From JBFJWR01 sp041623535 (GTDB lineage: Bacteria; Pseudomonadota; Gammaproteobacteria; Pseudomonadales; JBFGWM01), in contig JBFJWR010000139.1 of NCBI GenBank assembly GCA_041623535.1, positions 1 through 7,436 on the forward strand: 7,436 nt of DNA, written 5' to 3'. The notes under the pieces are model-generated. The model saw only the letters and a program-made list of their open reading frames with translations, was not told where the DNA came from and did not search any database. Shown here in pieces: positions 1 to 6,787 of the stretch. Within the stretch, counting starts at the first letter, position 1. Each line of letters starts with the position of its first letter. The translations under genes and the position numbers were made by a program.

Positions 1-84
1 CCCCACGAGACCCTTCGACTCCGCGCTGCGCGCTCCGCTCAGGACGATGCGTGTCCGTCGTCCCGAGCTTGTCGAGGGATCTCG
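1..84. repeat. REP-like imperfect palindrome (intergenic repeat)
   Basis: Two arms face each other. Positions 6-19 pair with 71-84 at 12 of 14 bases, and 37-47 pair with 58-68 at 10 of 11 bases. The left arm carries about 15 extra bases (20-36) containing a GCGC-t-GCGC micro-hairpin; the right arm has only two bases at the equivalent place. The core (CCTTCGAC, then GCTCAGGACGA) resembles a repeat I recall as widespread between genes in several proteobacterial genomes; translated, it gives the familiar spurious peptide PELVEG. It lies downstream of the ceramidase stop and could form a stable RNA or DNA hairpin. Function is not known from sequence. Confidence 0.75.
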
Positions 85-119
85 GACGTTGTATTACGCA
101 CTCTCCAGGTATCTGGTAA

Positions 120-168
120 CCCCACGAGACCCTTCGACTCCGCGCTGCGCGCTCCTCTCAGGGCGACG
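120..168. repeat. Second direct copy of the REP-like arm
   Basis: This stretch repeats positions 1-49 at 46 of 49 bases, offset by 119 bp. The three differences are equivalent to positions 37, 44 and 48. Unlike the first copy, it is not followed by the inverted right arm; it runs instead into the 35-bp tandem units at 157-226. Both copies include the same GCGC micro-hairpin insertion, so the insertion preceded the duplication. It is intergenic and I see no coding function. Confidence 0.8.
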
Positions 169-226
169 GGGTGTTTGCGCTTTGCGCGCCGCTCAGGGCG
201 ACGGGGTATTCGCGCTACGCGCGCCG
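157..226. repeat. Two tandem 35-bp units abutting the ceramidase stop
   Basis: Unit one is 157-191 and unit two is 192-226; they match at 31 of 35 bases. Each begins with CTCAGGGCGACGGGGT, which is the tail of the REP-like element, and ends with a GC-rich dyad (GCGC-ttt-GCGC in the first, CGCGC-tac-GCGCG in the second). The array ends one base before the ceramidase stop triplet (228-230). The ceramidase mRNA 3' end would therefore pass through a run of short GC hairpins with no U-tract, which might protect or terminate the transcript. That role is inferred. Confidence 0.75.
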
Positions 227-227
227 C

Positions 228-2663
228 CTAATCACCGCCTGCCACGGTAAACGGACCGGTGGCATGAGCCTTTTCAGCCACGTAATACACCAGGCGGTAG
301 CGGCCCGCGGGGGCCTGGGGTGGAATCACCCAGCTGATGGTAACGCCCATGTATTGCTGCTCCAGCGGCGTGGAGGCCTTGTCATACTGGGCGCGTGTCG
401 ACCAGTCGTTATCGGTATGGAAGCGCTGCCACTGGTCGGGGGCCATCTCCCGCTCTACCGCCAGGTAGGTGTCATGCTGACGGAAGTCAGCCCGCGGATT
501 ACGCGCCACGAAACGCGCGGATACCAGTTCGCCGTGTGCGAATTTCCCACCCTCAGGGTCAGACAACAGTTCGCCATAGGTCCTTCCACCGACTGGCGCA
601 TTGTCCGCCGTGTCCGGCTGATGCACGTACTGCGTGCGGTGGGTCCGGTACGGGCGACCAGCCTCGTGCAGGAAATCGGTGGAGGCGAGGTTACGGCGGG
701 CCACCAGGTCATCGGCAAGTTTTTCCAGTTCCTGCAGAACGACTTCCTGCGACCAGGGCCCAAACACCGTGGAAGCACCCTCGTACTGTTGTGAGGAGTA
801 TTCCTCACGGGTGGTCAGGTAATGGTTGTAGTTATTGGATAGTCCGGAAATCACCGCGTAATCGATGCCATGTGGCGCCAGCTGAGCCAGTACGGCATCA
901 CGAATGCGGCGCGCGGAAGTCGTGGTCACTTCGAAAGACAGCCCGATGATGGCGAAATTACCGATGGTGATGATCTGCATCGGCACGGTCCGCGAAGAAA
1001 GCGACTGCAGGGACTGTGGATCAAACGGCGACATGGCCAGCGGAATCGCAATCGGCTTTTCTGCATGGCAGGCATATCCCAGCGCGTCGTAGGCTGGATT
1101 ATTGCAACCCACCGGCACTGCAACACCTGGTGGCAACGCTCCATCCTCGGAACCTGCCCGGAAGTTTTCCTCGAACAGGGCCTGGAAGTTTTCGGGATTG
1201 GGATCGTCGGCTGCCGCGCAGGTCTGCCCTTCTGCCAGGGGGCCGCGACCGTCTTCTGCGCCCGCCGCAAAAGCGATCCCGTACGCCGGTTCACAGGTGC
1301 CATATACCGGCGTACTGCCGGGCGCTCGTGTAAACGGTGTATCGAATTCGCTACCGGCATACTTCTCTGCACGGGCCGGCTCGAGATTTGCGCGATACAT
1401 GTCGATAAACGCATGTACGTACTGCACGCCGCCTTTCAGTTGCTGGTTGGCGTTGTCCGCGAGTTCGCGCGCTTTCAGGTACTGCTTGGTACCGGATATC
1501 AGCGTGCTCTGGTAATCGTTTTCGCCACCACCGCGGCGACGCCAGTTCGGGTTATTCGCATCACGAGACTGGATATCGGCGGAGCTGAGCAATTGCGGAT
1601 CATTGATATGAATATTGGGCGAATTATCCCCTTCGTCTGCCTGGAAGAACCCGGCAACAAAATGCTTTTCCTCTTGCAGGTAACGGACATCGTGATCGCG
1701 CTCGTAACGCCAGGCCGCGTAGCCCTTGTTGTCACCGGACAGCAACTTGATGTATTGCCCCATGCTGGTGCCATGGATGGGAAACCAGTTGAGCATGCCT
1801 ATGTCGGGCTGATTCCCCGAACCCTTCAACAGCAGGGAAATCGCGTTGCGATTGATCGTGACAGGGTTGCCCTGGATATCCACCCAGCGATTGCGATCGC
1901 TTTCCGGGTTGCGCAGGTAAGCAGGCATTGAGCGCTGCACAGTCGCGTTCAACAGTTCACCCTGGTTGAACAGGATATGCCCCGGCTTGCGACCCTGCAG
2001 GTTCCTGTGCGCGCGTTCAATCGCGGAATAGATTCCGACAACCAGCGCCGAGTAACTCTGCTCGTCGTGACCATATGCAAAAAAGTTGAAGGCATCGTGA
2101 TGTGCCTGCCCCGCCGCTGTCATATGCGAGTGGGTTGGCGTGATCAGGATGTTCTCCCAGCTATACAGGCCGTCCAGCGCCTTGTTGCTTTCGATCAGTT
2201 CAATAACGCCCTGTTTCACGGCATGAAACATCAGTCCCTGGTCAATGCTGACCAGCATGACGCGATTACCATTGCACGGGGACTCAATCGCGAATGCGCG
2301 TGCCCACTGCCGATTGTGGATGCCCTCTGAAAGCTGCTCGTTGTCGGCGTAACCGGCCATCTCCTGGTCCCAGATCGGCCCCGTGATATCGAACATGCCC
2401 GTCGCCGAACGGAACATCGGGTTCCCCTGGCAGGCGGCTCCCAGCTGACTGCCGTTGCGACCGGGTGTACGCGGCCCGTAATGGGATTCGTAGATTTCGG
2501 AATTCAGCGGAAAAGCCGGTGGCCGCGCCAGGTAGTTCGCCGGGATATCCTGCTCGGATAACTCCTGTCCGAGGGATTCTGCGCGCAGACTCATGCCGGG
2601 CGCGATTGCCAGTGACAAACCCAGCAGGCAGACCTTCAGAATCTCATTTTGCAACTTGGACAT
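228..2663 (-). CDS. Secreted neutral/alkaline (non-lysosomal) ceramidase
   Basis: Predicted zinc amidase that hydrolyses ceramide to sphingoid base and fatty acid outside the cytoplasm. It is 811 residues from the ATG. A signal peptide spans about 1-28 (hydrophobic 11-26, likely cut after LRA). The catalytic domain has the family landmarks: FDITGP (91-96), GIH-R-ARAF (114-124), THSH with zinc-type His178/His180, NATVQRS-AYL-NP (239-253), the HGTSM His297, GDNSPN with catalytic-type Ser348, Glu578, and Tyr615 plus Tyr627 in YLTTREEY..QQYEGAST. A C-terminal Ig-like ceramidase domain covers about 650-811. All metal and nucleophile positions look intact. Oddities: the usual THTHSGPGG-type loop reads THSHMTAAG, and the stretch between Ser348 and Glu578 is long, with four Cys (457, 482, 520, 532). 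GGAG at 2675-2678 lies 11 nt before the ATG; an in-frame GTG at 2673-2675 overlaps that GGAG and is less likely. Most bacterial members I recall are shorter, about 650-700 residues. Confidence 0.93.
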   Translation of the reverse strand: MSKLQNEILKVCLLGLSLAIAPGMSLRAESLGQELSEQDIPANYLARPPAFPLNSEIYESHYGPRTPGRNGSQLGAACQGNPMFRSATGMFDITGPIWDQEMAGYADNEQLSEGIHNRQWARAFAIESPCNGNRVMLVSIDQGLMFHAVKQGVIELIESNKALDGLYSWENILITPTHSHMTAAGQAHHDAFNFFAYGHDEQSYSALVVGIYSAIERAHRNLQGRKPGHILFNQGELLNATVQRSMPAYLRNPESDRNRWVDIQGNPVTINRNAISLLLKGSGNQPDIGMLNWFPIHGTSMGQYIKLLSGDNKGYAAWRYERDHDVRYLQEEKHFVAGFFQADEGDNSPNIHINDPQLLSSADIQSRDANNPNWRRRGGGENDYQSTLISGTKQYLKARELADNANQQLKGGVQYVHAFIDMYRANLEPARAEKYAGSEFDTPFTRAPGSTPVYGTCEPAYGIAFAAGAEDGRGPLAEGQTCAAADDPNPENFQALFEENFRAGSEDGALPPGVAVPVGCNNPAYDALGYACHAEKPIAIPLAMSPFDPQSLQSLSSRTVPMQIITIGNFAIIGLSFEVTTTSARRIRDAVLAQLAPHGIDYAVISGLSNNYNHYLTTREEYSSQQYEGASTVFGPWSQEVVLQELEKLADDLVARRNLASTDFLHEAGRPYRTHRTQYVHQPDTADNAPVGGRTYGELLSDPEGGKFAHGELVSARFVARNPRADFRQHDTYLAVEREMAPDQWQRFHTDNDWSTRAQYDKASTPLEQQYMGVTISWVIPPQAPAGRYRLVYYVAEKAHATGPFTVAGGD

Positions 2664-2744
2664 GTACGAAAGCACTCCATAAAAAACGTTTAATCCGCAA
2701 ATGTAGGCACTGACCGCACCGCAGCCTGGTACAACGGCACTCCG
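2664..2744 (-). other. 81-bp gap between cyclase and ceramidase
   Basis: The gap contains the ceramidase ribosome site (GGAG, 2675-2678) and an A/T-rich patch at about 2680-2694. I found no well-spaced -35/-10 pair: TTGTAC and TACATT occur but are 23 bp apart. I also found no hairpin with a T-tract for ending the cyclase transcript. Co-transcription of ceramidase with the upstream cyclase is therefore possible, though the gap is wide for a tight operon. Confidence 0.5.
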
Positions 2745-4544
2745 CTAAGCATCGTCATCCCCGCGCAGGCGAACCACGCGGCGCCGGGGCACAGTCTGCA
2801 GCACCGCCTGTTTGCCGGGGGAGTCCGCACGTTCGTTTTCAACCGCACGAACCGGCGCCACGGCAACCCGGTTGCGGCCCTGCTCCTTGGCCAGGTAGAG
2901 CGCCTTGTCCGCATCACCCACCGTCACGTCGAACGTGTCGCCAGCCCGCCATTGCGCAACGCCGATGCTACACGTGATATTGAAGTGCTGACCGTCACCA
3001 CCATCCACCGCACTTTCAGCGAGAGACTCTCGCAGCCGTTCCGCAACAACCCGCGCCTCCCCGGTGGACGTTTCAGGCAGCGCCAGCAGGAATTCCTCGC
3101 CACCGAAGCGACAAAAGAGGTCTGAATCGCGCGCGATGCTGCGCAACACACCGGACATGACGCGCAAGGCCGCATCGCCCACGGCATGTCCCCAGGTGTC
3201 GTTCACACGCTTGAAATGATCGAGGTCAACCAACAGCACACACAGTTCATGGCCGTAGCGCTCGCAGCGATTGATTTCCTTCTCGATGGACTGCACGAAA
3301 TGCCTGCGATTGGGCAACCCGGTAAGCGTATCCGTGATGGCCAGTCGCTTGTTCTCTTCCAGCAGCCCCTGGATATGCGCTTCCGCCCGCTTGCGTGCGG
3401 AAATATCACGACACACCACCACCAGTAAGCTCGAACCCGCCACGGTTACGTTCGACAGGCTCAGTTCAATCGGGAACTCCCGCCCCCTGGCATCCACCGC
3501 CGATGCCTCCATGAACTGTTTCCCACCCAGTCGGCGGGCTGCTTTATCCAGTTCAATGATGCCGGGAATATAATCGTACAGTGGCGGCCAGGCTGCATCG
3601 CCCCCTTCCGGCTTGAAAAGCTGATCTGCCGACTCATTCGCATTCTGTACGGTAAGATGTTCGTCAACGAACAGGATGGCATCCGGAATACTGTCGATGA
3701 TCTGGTTGTGGCGATACAACTCCGCGGTGAGCGCCTGCCGCTCCTCGGACTCGGCAGCGAGGCGACGACCATACACCACGTTCAGCATGGCAATGGACAG
3801 CAGCGTCAGCGTAACCGCTGTAACGGACACTGCCAGCGCTGTCGGGATGCCCCCTGACGGCTGCAGAAAGACCAATGGCTGATCCACGTACAAAACCGCT
3901 GCAGCCATGCCGGTGTAATGCATGCCCGTGATCGCAAAACTCATCAGCAATGACGCGGTAAGCTGCAGCATTACCGCAGAATGCGGATCCAGTCGCGGTA
4001 CCAGTTGCGTGAGCGTCAGCGCCGATGCGGCCGCGATGATGCCAATCGCCACCGAGAAGAAGAACAATTCACGATCGTAAAAGAACCGCCCTTCGGAACG
4101 AATCGCCTGCATACCCATGTAGTGCATGCTGATCAGCGTCAGGCCAAGAAGCAGACCGCCGGCAATGATTTTCCATATTCGCAGCGAACCGCGATTCACG
4201 AGGTCGATCGCCAGGTAAGCCCCACCCACGGCCAACAGCAGTGAGCCGGTGGTGATGGGCCAGTCGTAGGAAATGGCAATCGGTGTACGGTAGGCCAGCA
4301 TGGCCAGGAAATGCATGGACCAGACGCCACCGCCAAAAGCGAGCGCGCACAAGCCGATCCAGATTGCGCGCATCCGTACGGTCACGGTCCGGATCTGGCC
4401 CGCCACCTGCAGGCATACCCAGGAAGCCAGCAGTGCTACCAGCCAGGACACACCAACCAGTAGCGGATCGTGATCGCACTCGAGGACTACCGAGCCGTAA
4501 GCGGCCGCTTCATCCAGAAATCGAATTCCCAACCAGTCCGGCAT
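2745..4544 (-). CDS. Membrane-bound MHYT-PAS-GGDEF diguanylate cyclase
   Basis: Predicted to make cyclic di-GMP from two GTP at the inner membrane, under control of a membrane sensor. It is 599 residues. The N-terminal MHYT domain (about 15-257, roughly seven membrane segments) has three signature motifs: MHFLAM (77-82), MHYMGM (140-145) and MHYTGM (208-213). These His/Met pairs have been proposed to bind copper and sense O2, CO or NO. A PAS-like domain follows (about 278-385, ending in the typical CRDISARKRAE linker), then a coiled linker and the GGDEF domain (400-562). The GGDEF domain has DTLTGLPNRR at 405-414, DLDHFKRVND at 440-449 and an intact active site, GGEEF (481-485). Arg472-x-x-Asp475 is an inhibitory I-site at the usual position. 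No EAL or HD-GYP domain is present, so it should only synthesise. The ATG at 4544 has a weak GTGGAA ribosome site 11 nt away. The last 35 residues are a charged tail. Confidence 0.95.
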   Translation of the reverse strand: MPDWLGIRFLDEAAAYGSVVLECDHDPLLVGVSWLVALLASWVCLQVAGQIRTVTVRMRAIWIGLCALAFGGGVWSMHFLAMLAYRTPIAISYDWPITTGSLLLAVGGAYLAIDLVNRGSLRIWKIIAGGLLLGLTLISMHYMGMQAIRSEGRFFYDRELFFFSVAIGIIAAASALTLTQLVPRLDPHSAVMLQLTASLLMSFAITGMHYTGMAAAVLYVDQPLVFLQPSGGIPTALAVSVTAVTLTLLSIAMLNVVYGRRLAAESEERQALTAELYRHNQIIDSIPDAILFVDEHLTVQNANESADQLFKPEGGDAAWPPLYDYIPGIIELDKAARRLGGKQFMEASAVDARGREFPIELSLSNVTVAGSSLLVVVCRDISARKRAEAHIQGLLEENKRLAITDTLTGLPNRRHFVQSIEKEINRCERYGHELCVLLVDLDHFKRVNDTWGHAVGDAALRVMSGVLRSIARDSDLFCRFGGEEFLLALPETSTGEARVVAERLRESLAESAVDGGDGQHFNITCSIGVAQWRAGDTFDVTVGDADKALYLAKEQGRNRVAVAPVRAVENERADSPGKQAVLQTVPRRRVVRLRGDDDA

Positions 4545-4584
4545 TGCGCGCTTGTTCCACGACCATATTGATCACTAAACAAGC

Positions 4585-4612
4585 ATCTTAGCACCGGCCG
4601 GCCCGATATAAA
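4585..4612 (-). promoter_or_regulatory. Candidate sigma70 promoter for the cyclase gene
   Basis: Read on the minus strand, TTTATA (4607-4612) is followed by a 16-bp spacer and TAAGAT (4585-4590). TGC precedes the -10, making it an extended -10. The predicted start near 4578 leaves a leader of about 35 nt before the ATG. The spacer contains the 8-bp palindrome GGCCGGCC. The -35 is only a 4-of-6 match, so the call rests mainly on the extended -10. Confidence 0.4.
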
Positions 4613-4652
4613 CGCATAATTTCCAACAGATTCCCTGAATCGGCGGATCGGT

Positions 4653-4674
4653 TCGCCGGCGTCCTTTCCGGCGA
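4653..4674 (-). terminator. GC-rich hairpin downstream of the acyl-CoA reductase
   Basis: A 7-bp stem (TCGCCGG/CCGGCGA) encloses an 8-nt loop, starting 35 nt after the reductase stop. A second, weaker 5-bp stem lies at 4681-4695 (CCGCC-aatac-GGCGG). Neither is followed by a T-tract, so if they act in termination they would do so weakly or with Rho. A competing 5-bp stem, 4641-4645 with 4654-4658, uses the same bases. Confidence 0.35.
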
Positions 4675-4708
4675 CCAGCCCCGCCAATACGGCGGCCCCG
4701 TCAGCTTA

Positions 4709-6694
4709 TTACAGGTGCGCACCCCGCAGCAGGTGGGCCAGGGCCACGCCCTGGGCACTGGGACGCGCGTCCTGACCCCGCGCACCCTTGGCGGCGACGG
4801 ACGTCGGGAACAGGTGGTAGCCCTTGCTCAGGAAGTAGTCGTTGATCCGCGGCCACAACGCGTAACTGATCTCCGCGGTCTGCCCGACTAAGGTTTTAAC
4901 CCGCTTGGGCCGCTTGATAACGGCATCCAGCACCGTGTCGGATGCCGCATCCACAGACCAGGCCGGCGCGTAGTCATAGATCTTGGTCGGCGCGATCATC
5001 GGTGTACGCACCAACGGCATGTAGATGGTCGAGACATCAATGTTCCAGGACTTCACCTCGGCAGACAGGCAACGGGAAAACGCATCCAGTGCCGCCTTAC
5101 TGGCCACGTAGGACGAGAACCGCGGTGCATTGGCCAGGCACCCGATACTGGAAATGTTGATGATATGGCCGTCCTTGTTCTTCGACATCGCCGGCAGCAG
5201 GCGCATGATCAGGCGAATCGCGCCGAAATAATTCAGCTGCATGGTACGTTCGAAATCATGAAAGCGGTCCAGAGATTCCCAAACCGCACGGCGGATGGAC
5301 CGGCCGGCATTGTTGACCAGGATATCAACGTGACCGAGGTCTGCCAGCACCTGCTCGGCAAGAGTGTCAATAGCATCCAGGTCATTCAGGTCGCAGGGAT
5401 ACGCATAGGCATCACCACCATGCGAGCGGATAATATCGGCCATCTCTTCGAGTTTGTCGCGGCTGCGGGCAACCAGCACCACGGTCGCGTCTGCGGCGGC
5501 CAGTTTCTTGGCCACATCCAGGCCGATACCGCTGGAAGCGCCGGTAATCATCGCCACCTTGCCGGCGATCTTGCGCCTGGCGCGCTCGTCCGGCTCGGGA
5601 AAATCCATGCAGTCCTCCCAGTAGCGCCAGAGCTTCTCGGCATACTCCTTGAGCGGCGGACAACGAATATCGGTCTCTTTCAGCGCTGCGCGCGCCTGCC
5701 GGTCATCAAACACAGACTGGTTCGTCATGTAGCCCACCGCGGAAACCGGCAGCCCCAGCGCGCGCGACATCTGGCGCATCGCTTTATCCAGCGGCAGCGC
5801 CCTGGCGCTGCCCTTCAGCCCACGGGCCACGACCTTCGGCAGGTGTGGCAGCGTAAACTGGCGGGCAAATCCCGGTCCGTGCGCGGCATCGAACAGGATC
5901 TCCATCACGCGCCCCAGCGAATCGGCCGGACGCTGTACAAGGTGAAACGCCTTGCCGTCATGCCCTTTCTGATGCGCAATCGCGACCATGGCATCCGCCA
6001 CGTAATCAACCGGTGCGATGGGCAGCTTGCCGCCTTCGACGCCGACCAGCGGCAGCCACTTCGGAATGCTGTTGCGGATGCGCTTGATGATCGGAAACAT
6101 GTAATAAGGGCCGTCGATCTTGTCCATTTCCCCGGATTCGGATGAACCGACGACCATGCCCGGCCGATAGACTCGCCACGGCTGCGTGCACTCCTCGCGC
6201 ACGATTTTCTCGGACTGGAACTTGGTGCGGTAGTACGGATGACTGACGTCCTGCCCCTCGTCGAACATCCTCTCGGTAAACGAGCCGATCCACTGGCCTC
6301 CCGCCACCGCAACCGAACTCACGTGCTGCAGGGTCGCTGCGCCACCCAGTTCGTTCACGAAGTTGACGACATTGCGCGTTCCTTCGTTGTTGATCCGGTC
6401 CCCGGTTTCGTCATCCATGTTCATGTCGTAGACAGCGGCGAGGTGGAACACATGATGGATCTGTCCGGCCAGTTTCCTGCGCGTCGCGGCATCCACCAGC
6501 CCGGGCTGCGTGATATCACCCCACACCGGTACCAGTTCACCGGGCGCGGCGCCGCACTGCTCCTTCAGGCTTTCAAACTTTTCTTTCGAAGACTTGCGAA
6601 TCAGCACGTAAACCGTGGCTCCGCGGATATGCAGCAGACGCTCCACGACGAAGCGCCCGATAAAACCGGTGGCCCCGGTAACGAAATAATTCAT
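4709..6694 (-). CDS. Two-domain fatty acyl-CoA reductase (alcohol-forming, Marinobacter type)
   Basis: Predicted to reduce long-chain fatty acyl-CoA through the aldehyde to a fatty alcohol with NADPH, supplying wax-ester synthesis. It is 661 residues, the length I recall for the characterised Marinobacter reductase Maqu_2220. Its motifs match that protein closely from memory, for example VFHLAAVYDM, YRPGMV, GEMDK-DGPYY and DRFHDFERTMQLNYFG. The N-terminal domain (1 to about 360) is an extended SDR/NAD-binding fold with TGATGFIG (6-13), Ser126/127 and YYRTK (Tyr154, Lys158). The C-terminal domain (about 375-625) is a classical Acr1-like SDR with TGASSGIG (384-391), NNAG (461-464), Ser515/516 and YVASK (Tyr529, Lys533). 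Both active sites look intact. The start at 6694 is preferred over the ATG at 6700 because GGAGG (6701-6705) directly abuts the first ATG but is 6 nt from the second. It has its own likely promoter. No wax ester synthase is visible nearby. Confidence 0.93.
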   Translation of the reverse strand: MNYFVTGATGFIGRFVVERLLHIRGATVYVLIRKSSKEKFESLKEQCGAAPGELVPVWGDITQPGLVDAATRRKLAGQIHHVFHLAAVYDMNMDDETGDRINNEGTRNVVNFVNELGGAATLQHVSSVAVAGGQWIGSFTERMFDEGQDVSHPYYRTKFQSEKIVREECTQPWRVYRPGMVVGSSESGEMDKIDGPYYMFPIIKRIRNSIPKWLPLVGVEGGKLPIAPVDYVADAMVAIAHQKGHDGKAFHLVQRPADSLGRVMEILFDAAHGPGFARQFTLPHLPKVVARGLKGSARALPLDKAMRQMSRALGLPVSAVGYMTNQSVFDDRQARAALKETDIRCPPLKEYAEKLWRYWEDCMDFPEPDERARRKIAGKVAMITGASSGIGLDVAKKLAAADATVVLVARSRDKLEEMADIIRSHGGDAYAYPCDLNDLDAIDTLAEQVLADLGHVDILVNNAGRSIRRAVWESLDRFHDFERTMQLNYFGAIRLIMRLLPAMSKNKDGHIINISSIGCLANAPRFSSYVASKAALDAFSRCLSAEVKSWNIDVSTIYMPLVRTPMIAPTKIYDYAPAWSVDAASDTVLDAVIKRPKRVKTLVGQTAEISYALWPRINDYFLSKGYHLFPTSVAAKGARGQDARPSAQGVALAHLLRGAHL

Positions 6695-6700
6695 GGTCAT

Positions 6701-6705
6701 CCTCC
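6701..6705 (-). promoter_or_regulatory. Strong Shine-Dalgarno that sets the reductase start
   Basis: GGAGG lies immediately before ATG-ACC-ATG. Spacing to the first ATG (6698-6700) is zero, and to the second (6692-6694) it is 6 nt. The second is therefore the probable start, giving an N-terminus of MNYF with the nucleotide-binding strand beginning at once. Confidence 0.75.
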
Positions 6706-6758
6706 AGGATGGGAAGAGTTACTCTGCGACCGCTGGTGGCAGTCAGGACTCGCTGAAC

Positions 6759-6787
6759 AGTATAAACAGCGGGCCGGCAGGAGACGA
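6759..6787 (-). promoter_or_regulatory. Candidate promoter for the acyl-CoA reductase
   Basis: TATACT (6759-6764 on the minus strand) is a 5-of-6 match to the -10 consensus and sits about 65 nt upstream of the start codon, giving a leader of about 58 nt. The hexamer 17 bp further up (6782-6787, TCGTCT) is a poor -35, so an activator may be needed or the call may be wrong. GCTG and CAGC arms flank the -10 and could belong to an operator. Confidence 0.4.

Noticed and set aside
1..226. CRISPR-like array
   Set aside because: Repeats are of unequal length (49 and 35 bp), partly inverted and directly abutting, with no regular unique spacers and no cas genes.
47..250. Small plus-strand open frame with PELVEG in its product
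   Set aside because: It lies entirely within the REP-like repeats. The PELVEG peptide is a translation of the repeat and occurs in many spurious annotations; there is no ribosome site.
870..1931. 353-codon plus-strand frame antisense to the ceramidase
   Set aside because: The opposite strand has a full set of ceramidase motifs in order. This frame is the GC-skew shadow, with no domain and a Cys/Arg-rich product.
5165..6145. 326-codon plus-strand frame antisense to the acyl-CoA reductase
   Set aside because: It mirrors the reductase coding frame. The product is rich in His, Arg and Gln and has no recognisable family; the reductase on the other strand is certain.
4709..6694. Two separate fused genes or a frameshifted pair of SDR genes
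   Set aside because: One uninterrupted frame covers both domains, and the total length and domain order match the known single-chain reductase.
6753..6769. LexA-box-like sequence over the reductase -10 (CTG...CAG)
   Set aside because: The CTG and CAG arms are 11 bp apart rather than 10, and the interior is not the alternating AT pattern of an SOS box.
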